Positions 23,023 through 31,055 of a DNA stretch of 35,892 nt are shown piece by piece. The notes below the pieces were generated by a model. That model had not been told where the DNA came from. It ran no database searches and was given only the letters and a program-made list of their open reading frames with translations. The stretch is taken from assembly GCA_041494805.1 (NCBI GenBank), contig JBGQBN010000041.1:1-35892 (forward strand). The letters run 5' to 3'. The translations under genes and the position numbers were made by a program. Numbering within the stretch: the first letter of the stretch is position 1; every line of letters begins with the position of its first letter. This stretch comes from JBGQBN01 sp041494805 (GTDB lineage: Bacteria > Acidobacteriota > Terriglobia > Terriglobales > Acidobacteriaceae).

Positions 23023-24018
23023 ATGAAGCGTTCTCTAAAAGAGGTTGCCGAGCATGTACACGCCCGTGTGTTAGGGGACGGCGGTGTGGAACTGACCGGC
23101 ATATCCAGCATCGCTGCAGCCTCACCCGGTGACCTGGTCTTTGTGGAGGATGAAAAGAACCTGCGGCTGGCGGTGAAATCGCGCGCCTCGGCGGTGATCG
23201 CGGGTGAGTTTGCGGCCGCAGCGAAGAGTGCGAAACCGCTGCTCCTGTCCGCCCAGCCACGGCTGGCCTTTGCTCGTGCTTCACGGTTTCTCTGTGAGAA
23301 TGCAAGTCCGCAAACAGGGATTCACCCGAGTGCAGTTGTGCATTCCTCGGCGAAGCTGGCTGAAGGTGTGAGCGTGGCGGAACGGGCGGTGATTAGCGAA
23401 GGCGTGGAGATTGGAGCCGAAACCCACGTCAGCGCCGGATGCGTAATCGGCGCAAAAGTGAGCGTGGGACGGAATTGTATCCTGCATCCTAATGTGACCA
23501 TCTATCCAGGTACGCGGTTGGGGGACCGCGTGATTATCCACGCCGGAGCGGTGTTGGGGAGCGACGGTTTCGGTTACGTGCGGGACCAGAAAACCGGTCG
23601 CCATGAAAAATTTCCGCAAGTGGGCCGCCTGGAAATCGAAGATGACGTCGAGATTGGCGCCAACTCGACGGTGGACCGCGGCGCGCTCGAGGTCACTCGC
23701 ATCGGGCGCGGAGCGAAGATCGACAATCTGGTCCACATCGGACATAACTGCCAGATTGGCGAGAACGTTGTGATCGCCGCGCAGACCGGCCTCTCGGGCA
23801 GCATCGTGGTGGAAAAAAATGTGATCATGGGCGGCCAGGTCGGCATCGGGGAGCATGCGCGCATCGAAGAAGGTGTCATGCTCGGCGGACAAAGTGGGGT
23901 TCTGCCGAACAAGATATTTCGCGGGAAAGGAGTGGCCTTCTGGGGCACTCCAGCACGCCCGGTCCGTGAATATCTGAAACAGCTAGCGGTTCTGGCACGT
24001 CTGGCAAAGAAGGAATAA
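23023..24018 (+). CDS. lpxD: UDP-3-O-(3-hydroxyacyl)glucosamine N-acyltransferase
   Basis: Third step of lipid A synthesis: adds the N-linked hydroxyacyl chain to UDP-3-O-acyl-glucosamine, cytoplasmic trimer. The N-terminal uridine-binding domain (GISSIAAASPGDLVFVEDEK) is followed by many hexapeptide repeats forming a left-handed beta helix. The catalytic His is His241 in NLVHIGHNCQIGENV. DGFGYVRDQKTGRHEKFPQVG is the conserved substrate loop. The length of 331 aa is typical. AAGGG precedes the ATG. The stop TAA overlaps the ATG of the next gene (TAATG), so the P-loop NTPase is translationally coupled. Confidence 0.96.
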   Translation: MKRSLKEVAEHVHARVLGDGGVELTGISSIAAASPGDLVFVEDEKNLRLAVKSRASAVIAGEFAAAAKSAKPLLLSAQPRLAFARASRFLCENASPQTGIHPSAVVHSSAKLAEGVSVAERAVISEGVEIGAETHVSAGCVIGAKVSVGRNCILHPNVTIYPGTRLGDRVIIHAGAVLGSDGFGYVRDQKTGRHEKFPQVGRLEIEDDVEIGANSTVDRGALEVTRIGRGAKIDNLVHIGHNCQIGENVVIAAQTGLSGSIVVEKNVIMGGQVGIGEHARIEEGVMLGGQSGVLPNKIFRGKGVAFWGTPARPVREYLKQLAVLARLAKKE

Positions 24019-24629
24019 TGGCAGTCGTCGTCATCGGCGGACATTCCCGCAACGTGGGGAAGACCAGCGTGGTCGCCGGTTTGATCGCGGCGTTGCCAGA
24101 ATACAAATGGACGGCGCTCAAAATCACACAGTATGGCGGTGGCGTGTGTTCCCTTAATGGGGAAGCCTGTCACTGCGCGACTGAGGATCACACCTGGGCG
24201 ATCTCCGAAGAAAAAGATCGTTCCGGAAAATCTGACACTTCGCGCTTTCTGGTAGCGGGTGCGACCCGTGTGTGGTGGGTACGGACTGAGCAGGGTAGGC
24301 TAGCGGAAGCCGTGCCCACGATCCGGCGGAGGTTGGCGGAATCAGAAAATGTGATCCTGGAGTCGAACAGTATTTTGAAATTTGTCCGGCCGGATGTTTA
24401 TTTGACGGTGCTCGATCCGGCCACGGCTGACTTCAAAAAATCCGCGCAGCAGTTCCTGGACTTGGCCGATGCCGTCATCTTGCACCAGGGCAGCGGCAAG
24501 GCGGCGTGGCATGGTGTTTCGCTAAAACCGGTTGCTGGTCGTCCGATCTTCCAGATCGAGCCTCCCGCTTACGTAACCCAGGAAATGATGGACTTCGTGA
24601 GACGGAGGCTGGAAACATGCGCACATTGA
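24018..24629 (+). CDS. P-loop NTPase of BioD/MobB-like type, 203 aa
   Basis: Walker A is GHSRNVGKTS at residues 8-17, close to the GTDTxVGKT form of the BioD/CobB/MobB (SIMIBI) class. A Cys/His-rich turn follows, VCSLNGEACHCATEDH (about residues 42-57), which could bind a metal or take part in catalysis. LESNSILKFVRPDVYLTVLD resembles the Walker B/base-recognition half of MobB-like proteins. It is fused in translation to lpxD by a TAATG overlap and itself overlaps the next gene by 13 bases. The substrate is unknown. A role with lipid A or another envelope precursor is suggested only by this linkage. Confidence 0.75.
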   Translation: MAVVVIGGHSRNVGKTSVVAGLIAALPEYKWTALKITQYGGGVCSLNGEACHCATEDHTWAISEEKDRSGKSDTSRFLVAGATRVWWVRTEQGRLAEAVPTIRRRLAESENVILESNSILKFVRPDVYLTVLDPATADFKKSAQQFLDLADAVILHQGSGKAAWHGVSLKPVAGRPIFQIEPPAYVTQEMMDFVRRRLETCAH

Positions 24630-25168
24630 TGGCTTGCGCTACCGGCGTAATCCTTGGATTGGCGGGACTCTGTTCAAGCGAGCCTTCTCACACTCAGGAA
24701 CAAGTATCTTCGTACTCCGGACGGTCTCAGCAAGCAGCCGCCCAACATCCCACCGAGGCACCACCAGCAAAGTCGGCGAATCGGATCGAATATCGGAATA
24801 CTCACTACGGTTTCTGCTACTCACTGCCTGGCGGCTGGACTGGGTACTCAATTCGGACTGATGAATGGCAAGGCGACGGGCAAGGTCCAAAAGGTCCAAT
24901 CATTGTCATTAGGCATCCTCAATGGACGCCAGAAGATCCGCGTCAAGATATTCCCATCATGGTATTCACCCAGGCGCAGTGGCGCCTACTAAAGCGCGAA
25001 AAATTCTTCGTTAGCGCAGCTCCTTTTGGACCCACTGAGTTGGGACGCAACCACAAATACGTGTTTGCCCTGCCTCCACGCTTCGACTACGCATTTCCTA
25101 CGGGATATGAAGAAGTAGAAGAAATTGTGAAAAGCAAACCTCTTCGTGCGCCATGCAGGGCGCGGTAG
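24617..25168 (+). CDS. Hypothetical secreted protein, 183 aa
   Basis: The N-terminus MRTLMACATGVILGLAGLCSS is a signal-like hydrophobic segment. A canonical lipobox is absent (Leu, not Gly/Ala/Ser, precedes the Cys). A Ser/Gln/Pro-rich linker follows to about residue 53. The folded part starts NRIEYRNTHYGFCYSLPGGWTGYSI, a pattern seen in secreted beta-rich proteins that begin with 'YGFSFSLPxGW'. It overlaps the P-loop gene by 13 bases, with GGAAAC before the ATG. No enzymatic motif is visible. Confidence 0.75.
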   Translation: MRTLMACATGVILGLAGLCSSEPSHTQEQVSSYSGRSQQAAAQHPTEAPPAKSANRIEYRNTHYGFCYSLPGGWTGYSIRTDEWQGDGQGPKGPIIVIRHPQWTPEDPRQDIPIMVFTQAQWRLLKREKFFVSAAPFGPTELGRNHKYVFALPPRFDYAFPTGYEEVEEIVKSKPLRAPCRAR

Positions 25169-25270
25169 GAGTGATGATCGAAGAATGAAAGACTGCTTGC
25201 CGTGGTAGTTCTCGTAGGCAGGCGTTTGCACCGACTATCCAAGAACGGCCATTCAAGAGTAGGTCCTAGG

Positions 25271-26665
25271 CTAGTTGGCATACATCGCAATAATCCGCTC
25301 AATCGCCCGCCGGCAAACTGGATCGAAAGACTCATGCCGGGTAAACATGATGCAATCGATGGCGGGCCGGTAGTAGCCATGGGCTTCATAATCCGCGCCC
25401 TCGAAGGCGCCCACCTTTCCTGCGAACTTTTCGCTGGCCAGCATCGCGTCTTCTTTCTTGCGTTCTTCGCGAAAGAGGACTTCCATTTCTGACTCAGGCT
25501 TGTTTTGGGCGCGAATCTGACTGCGTCGCGATTGGATGTCATGCTCGAAAGCTTCAAACTCTTCCTTGTTCCAGGGCGTCGGGAGCGGTGTGCCGGGCGT
25601 GACCAGATCTTTCCACTTGAGATTTGTGGGATCGAGCAGGGCAGTGACATTCGGCTCCCAGGGCTCGACGTGCTTGGTTGCGGGAGCGTAGGCCACTTGT
25701 GAAACGTAGTACTCATCCGCCAATGCGGCGAAGTGATGGCCGAATTCGTGGACGAAGACATACGGCGCCCACTCGCTGTCAGAGGCCACGGTGGCGTACT
25801 GGTTGAATATTCCGCCTCCGCCATAGGTCTTGCCGTTGACCAGGATTTCGATGAACTCATAGGGGGCGAAAGAAGCGACGTCGCGTAGCACGCGGTTTTC
25901 CGTGGTCAGGATGTAGCGTTCGGTATCGAAGGTGTCATAGGTCGTGCCCAGCGGGGAGCGGCGATGCTGTCCGCTGGAAGGCCGCGAAATGCCCGATTCT
26001 TCAGCGGCCGGACACAGACCCCACACATTGAAATCCTGCCGGTGCTCGCGGAATGGCGATGTGCCAAACAACATTTCCGTGAAGCGGCGGGCGTCCTGCT
26101 CAAACTTGGGGCGTTCAGCCGCCGTGTACCCATCGCCCAGAATCAGAAGGTCCACCTTGTTCGCTGGTTCACCCATCTTTTGAATGGTCACGAGCGGACC
26201 CGGAGATGGTGGGTGCGACGAATCAATGAACTTGTCCTTGGGATCGATGCTCGTGGACCAGACTTCGAGAACTTTTCCTTCCACGCGCTTCTTGAGCACG
26301 ATTCTTGCTGGCGCCGACGGAGCAGGGAAGCGCAGGGACTCGGAGAACGTCCGAGTAGTAGTCTTCGCTTCACTGGTCGTAACCCACTCGCCAAAGACGG
26401 AACTGAATCCGCGTGAGTAGAGCAACTGGCTGCTGCCCTGGTCGTGGACTTCGAACAGATAGATACCGAGATTCGTATCGTCGATCGTCTTAGTCAAGCC
26501 ACCGGGCCAGGGCTGGGGTTCGATGACGACCCGGTCTAGGCTGAACACCTCCTGGGTGGTGCTACCGGTGTGGTAGTAATCCAGGCGCATGGTAGCCGGC
26601 GCGGCGAAAGCGACGGGCGTCAGCAGGACGAATAGAGATAACCATTTGAGAAGTGTGAATCGCAT
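25271..26665 (-). CDS. M64-family zinc metallopeptidase, secreted
   Basis: IgA-peptidase-M64-like metallopeptidase, 464 aa. The signal peptide is residues 1-22 (ending VAFAA). The N-terminal beta domain is followed by VDLLILGDGYTAAERPKFEQDARRF, the conserved opening of the M64 catalytic domain. The zinc motif HEFGHHFAALADEYY is at residues 306-320 (His306, Glu307, His310, with Asp317). It acts in the periplasm or outside the cell; the substrate is unknown. The start lacks a clear Shine-Dalgarno. A 7-bp repeat array lies just upstream. Confidence 0.93.
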   Translation of the reverse strand: MRFTLLKWLSLFVLLTPVAFAAPATMRLDYYHTGSTTQEVFSLDRVVIEPQPWPGGLTKTIDDTNLGIYLFEVHDQGSSQLLYSRGFSSVFGEWVTTSEAKTTTRTFSESLRFPAPSAPARIVLKKRVEGKVLEVWSTSIDPKDKFIDSSHPPSPGPLVTIQKMGEPANKVDLLILGDGYTAAERPKFEQDARRFTEMLFGTSPFREHRQDFNVWGLCPAAEESGISRPSSGQHRRSPLGTTYDTFDTERYILTTENRVLRDVASFAPYEFIEILVNGKTYGGGGIFNQYATVASDSEWAPYVFVHEFGHHFAALADEYYVSQVAYAPATKHVEPWEPNVTALLDPTNLKWKDLVTPGTPLPTPWNKEEFEAFEHDIQSRRSQIRAQNKPESEMEVLFREERKKEDAMLASEKFAGKVGAFEGADYEAHGYYRPAIDCIMFTRHESFDPVCRRAIERIIAMYAN

Positions 26666-26684
26666 AAATAGAATCTTACAGGCC

Positions 26685-26705
26685 GAACGCTGAATGCTGA
26701 ATGCT
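26685..26705. repeat. Heptanucleotide tandem repeat, 3 units
   Basis: The units are GAACGCT, GAATGCT and GAATGCT. They lie in the 47-bp gap between the peptidase start and the end of the large permease gene. Confidence 0.75.
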
Positions 26706-26712
26706 TAACCAG

Positions 26713-29121
26713 CTACGGACTCACCACCGGCGGGCTAGGCGGGCCTTCGTCGCCCTTTTTTGAAGCGGGTTTTTCCCCGGGCGGCAGCGTCCGGCTCTCC
26801 GGCAGGACTTCGCCTACCGGGTGTCGTGTCGTATCCGTCTTTCCCGCTGTCTTGCGCAACTCCCGGAGAATGTCCTCGCGGTCGTGGCCGGCGTACTCAC
26901 GGGCAAAGCGGGTGAGAGCCTCGGTCAGGATGTCGTGGTGGTGCAGGTTGTCCAGTCCTTGCTCCCGCGTGATGTTCAGCCACAGGCGATGCACCAGATG
27001 AACATCTTCGGTTTTCAGCGAAGGTGTGTGAGGCCCAATGTGGAAGGTGTCCACCTTCAGGTCCGGGTGAACGATCTGCAGGACGAACTGCCGCTTGGGC
27101 TCGGGCGTGGCTTCCCAAGCTCGGCCCAGTTCGAAGGCCTGTTCCTGGGCGGTCATTTTGCTGGAGAGTCCCGAGACCACCGCCGAGGACTCCAGGTTGA
27201 CGGCAGTCTGCACGATGGCCGACCATACGTCGCGGGCGGGCACCACGAGAAGTGAAATGTGCTTGCCGAAGTTCTCGGCGACCGATACGGCGCGGGTGAA
27301 AAGACGCTGTTCGTAATCACTGAAGATCTGCTCCGTGGACAGGTCATAGGCCGCGGTGCCGAACTGGCTAATGCGCGCCGACATGACCACAATATCCTGC
27401 TCCGCGGTGTCGAGCCGCTCCAGTGCCCACTTCATGTGACTCAGCGTGTTGTAGTCACGGACGGTCACCATGACGTTGCCGGGACGGATCCCGAGTTCCT
27501 TGCGTTCCACGGTGTCACTCTGCAGCAACTGGAAATGTTCCTGCATTTGCTGCTCGGCGAGCGCGTGCTTCCGGCGGTTGGTGCGCTCGGAAATTGAGAA
27601 AACAAGGAAGAAAGCTGCCGCGAATCCCACTCCGGCTTTCGTGGCCAGTGACTTGGTGAACAGATTCACGATCGCGGTTGAGAACAAAACCAGGAAAACC
27701 GATGCCAGCCCGACGGGAATCTCACGTCCCGCGATCCGGAAGTTCGGGGGTACCTTCCAGCCGCGTTCCCCTTTGTACTTGTAGCGCAGCACCAGCATCG
27801 CCAGGCTGTTGAAGGTGAAGCTCCAGATGACGCCAAAGGCGTAGGCCTCGCCCAGCACATACACATTGCCGCGACTGGCCAGGATAGTGAATAGCTGAAA
27901 GAACACCACCAGGTTGATAATGCGGTAGGTGGTTCCAAAACGCGGGTGTGGTTGCCGGAACCAGTCCGGGAGTACGCCATCCTCGGAGACGCGATTCAGC
28001 ACTCCGTTGGAACCGATGATAGCGGTATTGACTGCTCCCGAAAGAATCAAGAATCCAACCACCACCACGAAGGCTCGAAACAACAACCGCAACACCTGCG
28101 GACCCCACATATACATGGCCAGGCCCGCGATCAGGTTGTCCTTATAAACCGGGATTCGCACCGAATCGGGAATGATCATCACGAACAGCAGGGCAGTGAG
28201 TCCGGTGAAGACGAAGCTGTAAATGGCGATGATGATCGCTGCCCGCTTCAGGTTTTTCAGCTTGGGGTGTGCCAGTTCACGATTCACCTGGGCGAGCGAT
28301 TCCTCGCCACTCATGGCCAGAACCGAGTGCCCAAAGGCGATCAGTATGCCGAAGAGGCCGAACATTTTGGCCAGATCCTGATCGTGATAGGTGTGCTTCA
28401 GGAATCCCAGCGCTTCTTGGCTAAATTTCAGGTTGCCTGGCGTGGGCAGCGGCACCGGCTGGTAGCCAGACTTCACCAGCGTCAGCGCGGACCAGGCGAG
28501 CAGGAGCACAACCATCACGGTGGTGATCTGCATGACCCGCAGCGCTTTCTCACTGGACTCCTGGATACCTTTGGTGTTTTGCCACCAGAAGTAGAGAGTC
28601 ACCGCCAGGGCAAAGGCCACCGCAGTCCCGTTCACGTTGACCTGCGGAGTGCCACCCTTGAACATCATGTGCACGGCGCGCGGGACCCAGCCGTGGGCAT
28701 CGGCCGTCGCCATGGTTTCGTTGATCAGTCCGGCGATGTACTGTCCTGCGGACACGCCCGAGATCGGTCCGGTCAGGATGTAGTCGAACATCAGCGCGGA
28801 AACGCTCATCTTGGCCAGCGTGCCGCCCAGTGCCTCTTTCACTACCCGGTACACGCCGCCCCTCACGAACATCGAGCAGCTCTCCACGTACACCGCACGG
28901 ACAGCGAAAGAGAACAGCATCACACTCACGATGAACCAGGGAGCGGATTTTCCCACCGCTTGTTCCGCGATGCCGCCGGCGTAGAAGGCCGAGGAGCCCA
29001 GATCGTTCAGCACGATGGCGGCGGCGCGCCAGTAAGAAATGAAGGTCAGCATCACCGAGGTCGCGACCACGATGCGTACGCGATTCGATAGAGCGCCGCC
29101 GGGTTGTGAGGGAGAGACCAT
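26713..29121 (-). CDS. APC-type amino acid permease with a C-terminal cytoplasmic domain, 802 aa
   Basis: Inner-membrane transporter. About twelve membrane segments fill residues 14-520, beginning VRIVVATSVMLTFISYWRAAAIVLNDLGSSAFYAGG with the APC-type broken first helix. The remaining roughly 280 residues are soluble: GNVMVTVRDYNTLSHMKWALERLDTAEQDIVVMSARI and HISLLVVPARDVWSAIVQTAVNLESSAVVSGLSS look like one or two universal-stress-protein-like alpha/beta repeats, as known in some archaeal and bacterial APC carriers. A Pro/Lys-rich tail ends the protein. A 49-aa single-helix miniprotein is encoded nine bases upstream. The substrate is unknown. Confidence 0.88.
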   Translation of the reverse strand: MVSPSQPGGALSNRVRIVVATSVMLTFISYWRAAAIVLNDLGSSAFYAGGIAEQAVGKSAPWFIVSVMLFSFAVRAVYVESCSMFVRGGVYRVVKEALGGTLAKMSVSALMFDYILTGPISGVSAGQYIAGLINETMATADAHGWVPRAVHMMFKGGTPQVNVNGTAVAFALAVTLYFWWQNTKGIQESSEKALRVMQITTVMVVLLLAWSALTLVKSGYQPVPLPTPGNLKFSQEALGFLKHTYHDQDLAKMFGLFGILIAFGHSVLAMSGEESLAQVNRELAHPKLKNLKRAAIIIAIYSFVFTGLTALLFVMIIPDSVRIPVYKDNLIAGLAMYMWGPQVLRLLFRAFVVVVGFLILSGAVNTAIIGSNGVLNRVSEDGVLPDWFRQPHPRFGTTYRIINLVVFFQLFTILASRGNVYVLGEAYAFGVIWSFTFNSLAMLVLRYKYKGERGWKVPPNFRIAGREIPVGLASVFLVLFSTAIVNLFTKSLATKAGVGFAAAFFLVFSISERTNRRKHALAEQQMQEHFQLLQSDTVERKELGIRPGNVMVTVRDYNTLSHMKWALERLDTAEQDIVVMSARISQFGTAAYDLSTEQIFSDYEQRLFTRAVSVAENFGKHISLLVVPARDVWSAIVQTAVNLESSAVVSGLSSKMTAQEQAFELGRAWEATPEPKRQFVLQIVHPDLKVDTFHIGPHTPSLKTEDVHLVHRLWLNITREQGLDNLHHHDILTEALTRFAREYAGHDREDILRELRKTAGKTDTTRHPVGEVLPESRTLPPGEKPASKKGDEGPPSPPVVSP

Positions 29122-29130
29122 CCAGAGAAG

Positions 29131-29280
29131 CTAGCCGTCAGTATGGGTGGGCTCGTCGGAGCCCAACAGAGTCTCAATGTCTTCAATGCCGCTAAGGATC
29201 AGCACTACGAATGAGCCAACGGCTCCCACGGCAAACATGGACTCGAGAATACGAATTCCGATGCGGGCCAGCAAATCCAT
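29131..29280 (-). CDS. Single-pass membrane miniprotein, 49 aa
   Basis: Begins MDLLARIGIRILESMFAVGA, continues as a clean transmembrane helix (about residues 13-30), then an acidic tail (GIEDIETLLGSDEPTHTDG). It stops nine bases before the ATG of the 802-aa permease on the same strand, which makes an operon and probably a shared function likely. Small single-helix subunits are known for several transporters (for example KdpF, AcrZ), but no homology to those is claimed. There is no strong ribosome site. Confidence 0.65.
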   Translation of the reverse strand: MDLLARIGIRILESMFAVGAVGSFVVLILSGIEDIETLLGSDEPTHTDG

Positions 29281-29400
29281 ACGGCATCAATGTTAGCCCA
29301 TAGGCGGAATACGGGATAGGCGGAAAGCGAATTTAGTCATGGCGTGACCTTCCGCGCCGCTGCAGAAGTGGTCCCGGGAAAGGTTTGCTATCCTTGCCGG

Positions 29401-31002
29401 GTGCGGCATATTCACAAGAGTGCCTGGGTTCTGGTTGTGCTCTCCGCGGGCTTGCAGATTCTGATATTTCCGCTCCCAGATCTGTACATGCTCTGCTGGT
29501 TGGCGGTAGCACCGTTGCTGATTGCACTATTGCGGGCGCAGCAGCCGAATACCTTGCAGCTCCGGGAAGGAATCAAGCTGGTGCCAGCGAGTCCGTGGCA
29601 GGGATTTCTGCTTGCCTACGGATGTGGAATCCTGTGGTACGCCGGCACTTGCTACTGGATCTACAACACCATGCGTCAGTACGGCGGAGTGAGTGCCCCT
29701 GCCGCCGTGGGCATCCTGATTCTTTTCTGTCTGTATCTGGCCATTTACCACGGCGTCTTCGGCTTCCTGGTCAGTCTTCTCGCGGGGCAGAGTTCCTTCA
29801 GCCGGCGGGCCCTGCTGCTGGCGCCGGTCGTATGGGTTGCCGTCGAACTGGCCCGTACGCGGATCACCGGAGTTCCGTGGGATCTGTTGGGAATCACGCA
29901 AGTGGACAACGTTCCACTTGCCCGGCTCGCCACCGTGACTGGTGTGTACGGTTTGTCTTTCGAAATTATGGTGGTCAATGCGGCCGTGGCGGCCGCGTTC
30001 CTGGTTCCACGTCAGAAGCGCAAGCTGATCCTATGGGCTTCTTTGGGCGCTGCCGTAGTGCTGCAATCGGGACGATGGATTCCCGCACCCACATTGCTTG
30101 CCGACCACACCGCTTTTCTGGTGCAAGAAAACGTTCCCATCCTGGATGGCGCCGAGTGGACGAAGGATTACTTTGACGGGACTCTGCGAGACCTCACCTG
30201 GATCAGCCTGAAACCGCCGACGGTTCCGCCATCCGACACCGGAGAGCTGGCGCACCCGGACTTGATCGTCTGGCCCGAATCACCGGCGCCGTTTTATGCC
30301 AGCGATCCAATATTCCGTGCGACTGTTAGCAATATTGCCCGCGAAGCTAAGACCTGGGTGGTGACCGGCAGCCTGGGCGTCCGCAATGCCAGCCAGACGC
30401 CGGAGCAATCCACCCAACTGTACAACTCCGCTGCCCTGGTGAGCCCCGGTGGCGAGTGGGTCGCGCGCTACGACAAGGTCCACCTCGTCCCCTTCGGCGA
30501 ATACGTTCCTTTCAAGCGCATGTTTGCCTTTGCCGGCGGTCTGACCAAGGAGGTGGGAGACTTTTCCCGCGGAGAGTCCCGCGCGCCGCTCGATGCAGGG
30601 GGAGCCAAGCTCGGCGTTTTCATCTGCTACGAGTCAATTTTCCCCGATGACATCCGGCAGTTTGCCGCCAACGGAGCCCAGGTGTTCGTGAACATTTCGA
30701 ACGATGGCTGGTACGGCGACAGCGGCGCCTACGCCCAGCACCTGAAACAGGCTCGCATGCGCGCCGTGGAAAACGCCCGCTGGCTGCTGCGCGATACCAA
30801 TACGGGAGTTACCGCGTCAATCGATCCATATGGGCGTATCCAGGCCAGCGTGCCCCGCAAGGTCCGGACTACGCTGAACGCTCCATACGCTCTGTCCGAC
30901 GTAACCACCTTCTACACCCGCCACGGCGACTGGTTCGCCTACCTGTGTGCGATAATTTCCGTGGTGGCGTTTCTGCTACGCTGGTTGCGGGCCGAGACGT
31001 AG
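29401..31002 (+). CDS. lnt: Apolipoprotein N-acyltransferase
   Basis: Transfers the third acyl chain to the N-terminal Cys of lipoproteins at the periplasmic face of the inner membrane. The N-terminal membrane segments are followed by a nitrilase-like domain. Counted from the longest frame (GTG at 29344), the triad is Glu312 (VWPESPAPF), Lys378 (RYDKVHLVPFGEYVPF) and Cys428 (GVFICYESIFPDDIR). A last membrane segment follows. I place the start at the GTG at 29401 (MRHIHKSAWVLV) because the 19 residues before it are not membrane-like. GTG at 29344 or 29368 remains possible, and no ribosome site decides. The stop TAG lies inside a dispersed palindromic repeat, giving the ending AET. Confidence 0.93.
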   Translation: MRHIHKSAWVLVVLSAGLQILIFPLPDLYMLCWLAVAPLLIALLRAQQPNTLQLREGIKLVPASPWQGFLLAYGCGILWYAGTCYWIYNTMRQYGGVSAPAAVGILILFCLYLAIYHGVFGFLVSLLAGQSSFSRRALLLAPVVWVAVELARTRITGVPWDLLGITQVDNVPLARLATVTGVYGLSFEIMVVNAAVAAAFLVPRQKRKLILWASLGAAVVLQSGRWIPAPTLLADHTAFLVQENVPILDGAEWTKDYFDGTLRDLTWISLKPPTVPPSDTGELAHPDLIVWPESPAPFYASDPIFRATVSNIAREAKTWVVTGSLGVRNASQTPEQSTQLYNSAALVSPGGEWVARYDKVHLVPFGEYVPFKRMFAFAGGLTKEVGDFSRGESRAPLDAGGAKLGVFICYESIFPDDIRQFAANGAQVFVNISNDGWYGDSGAYAQHLKQARMRAVENARWLLRDTNTGVTASIDPYGRIQASVPRKVRTTLNAPYALSDVTTFYTRHGDWFAYLCAIISVVAFLLRWLRAET

Positions 31003-31018
31003 CAAGCTACGTCTCTAC
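30994..31018. repeat. Single GAGACG palindrome, locus E
   Basis: One unit, arms GAGACGTAGC and GCTACGTCTC around AA, then TAC. It provides the end of lnt: the frame reads GAG ACG TAG (Glu-Thr-stop). It lies 37 bases before the prfB start and could form a hairpin between the two genes. Confidence 0.85.
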
Positions 31019-31055
31019 ATGGAGATGTGACGCCCAACAGACAGGAAAATGACAA

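Noticed and set aside
27946..29091. 381-aa forward open frame opposite the 802-aa permease
   Set aside because: It is the antisense of membrane-segment codons, His/Gln/Gly-rich with no recognisable domain; the minus-strand permease explains the region.
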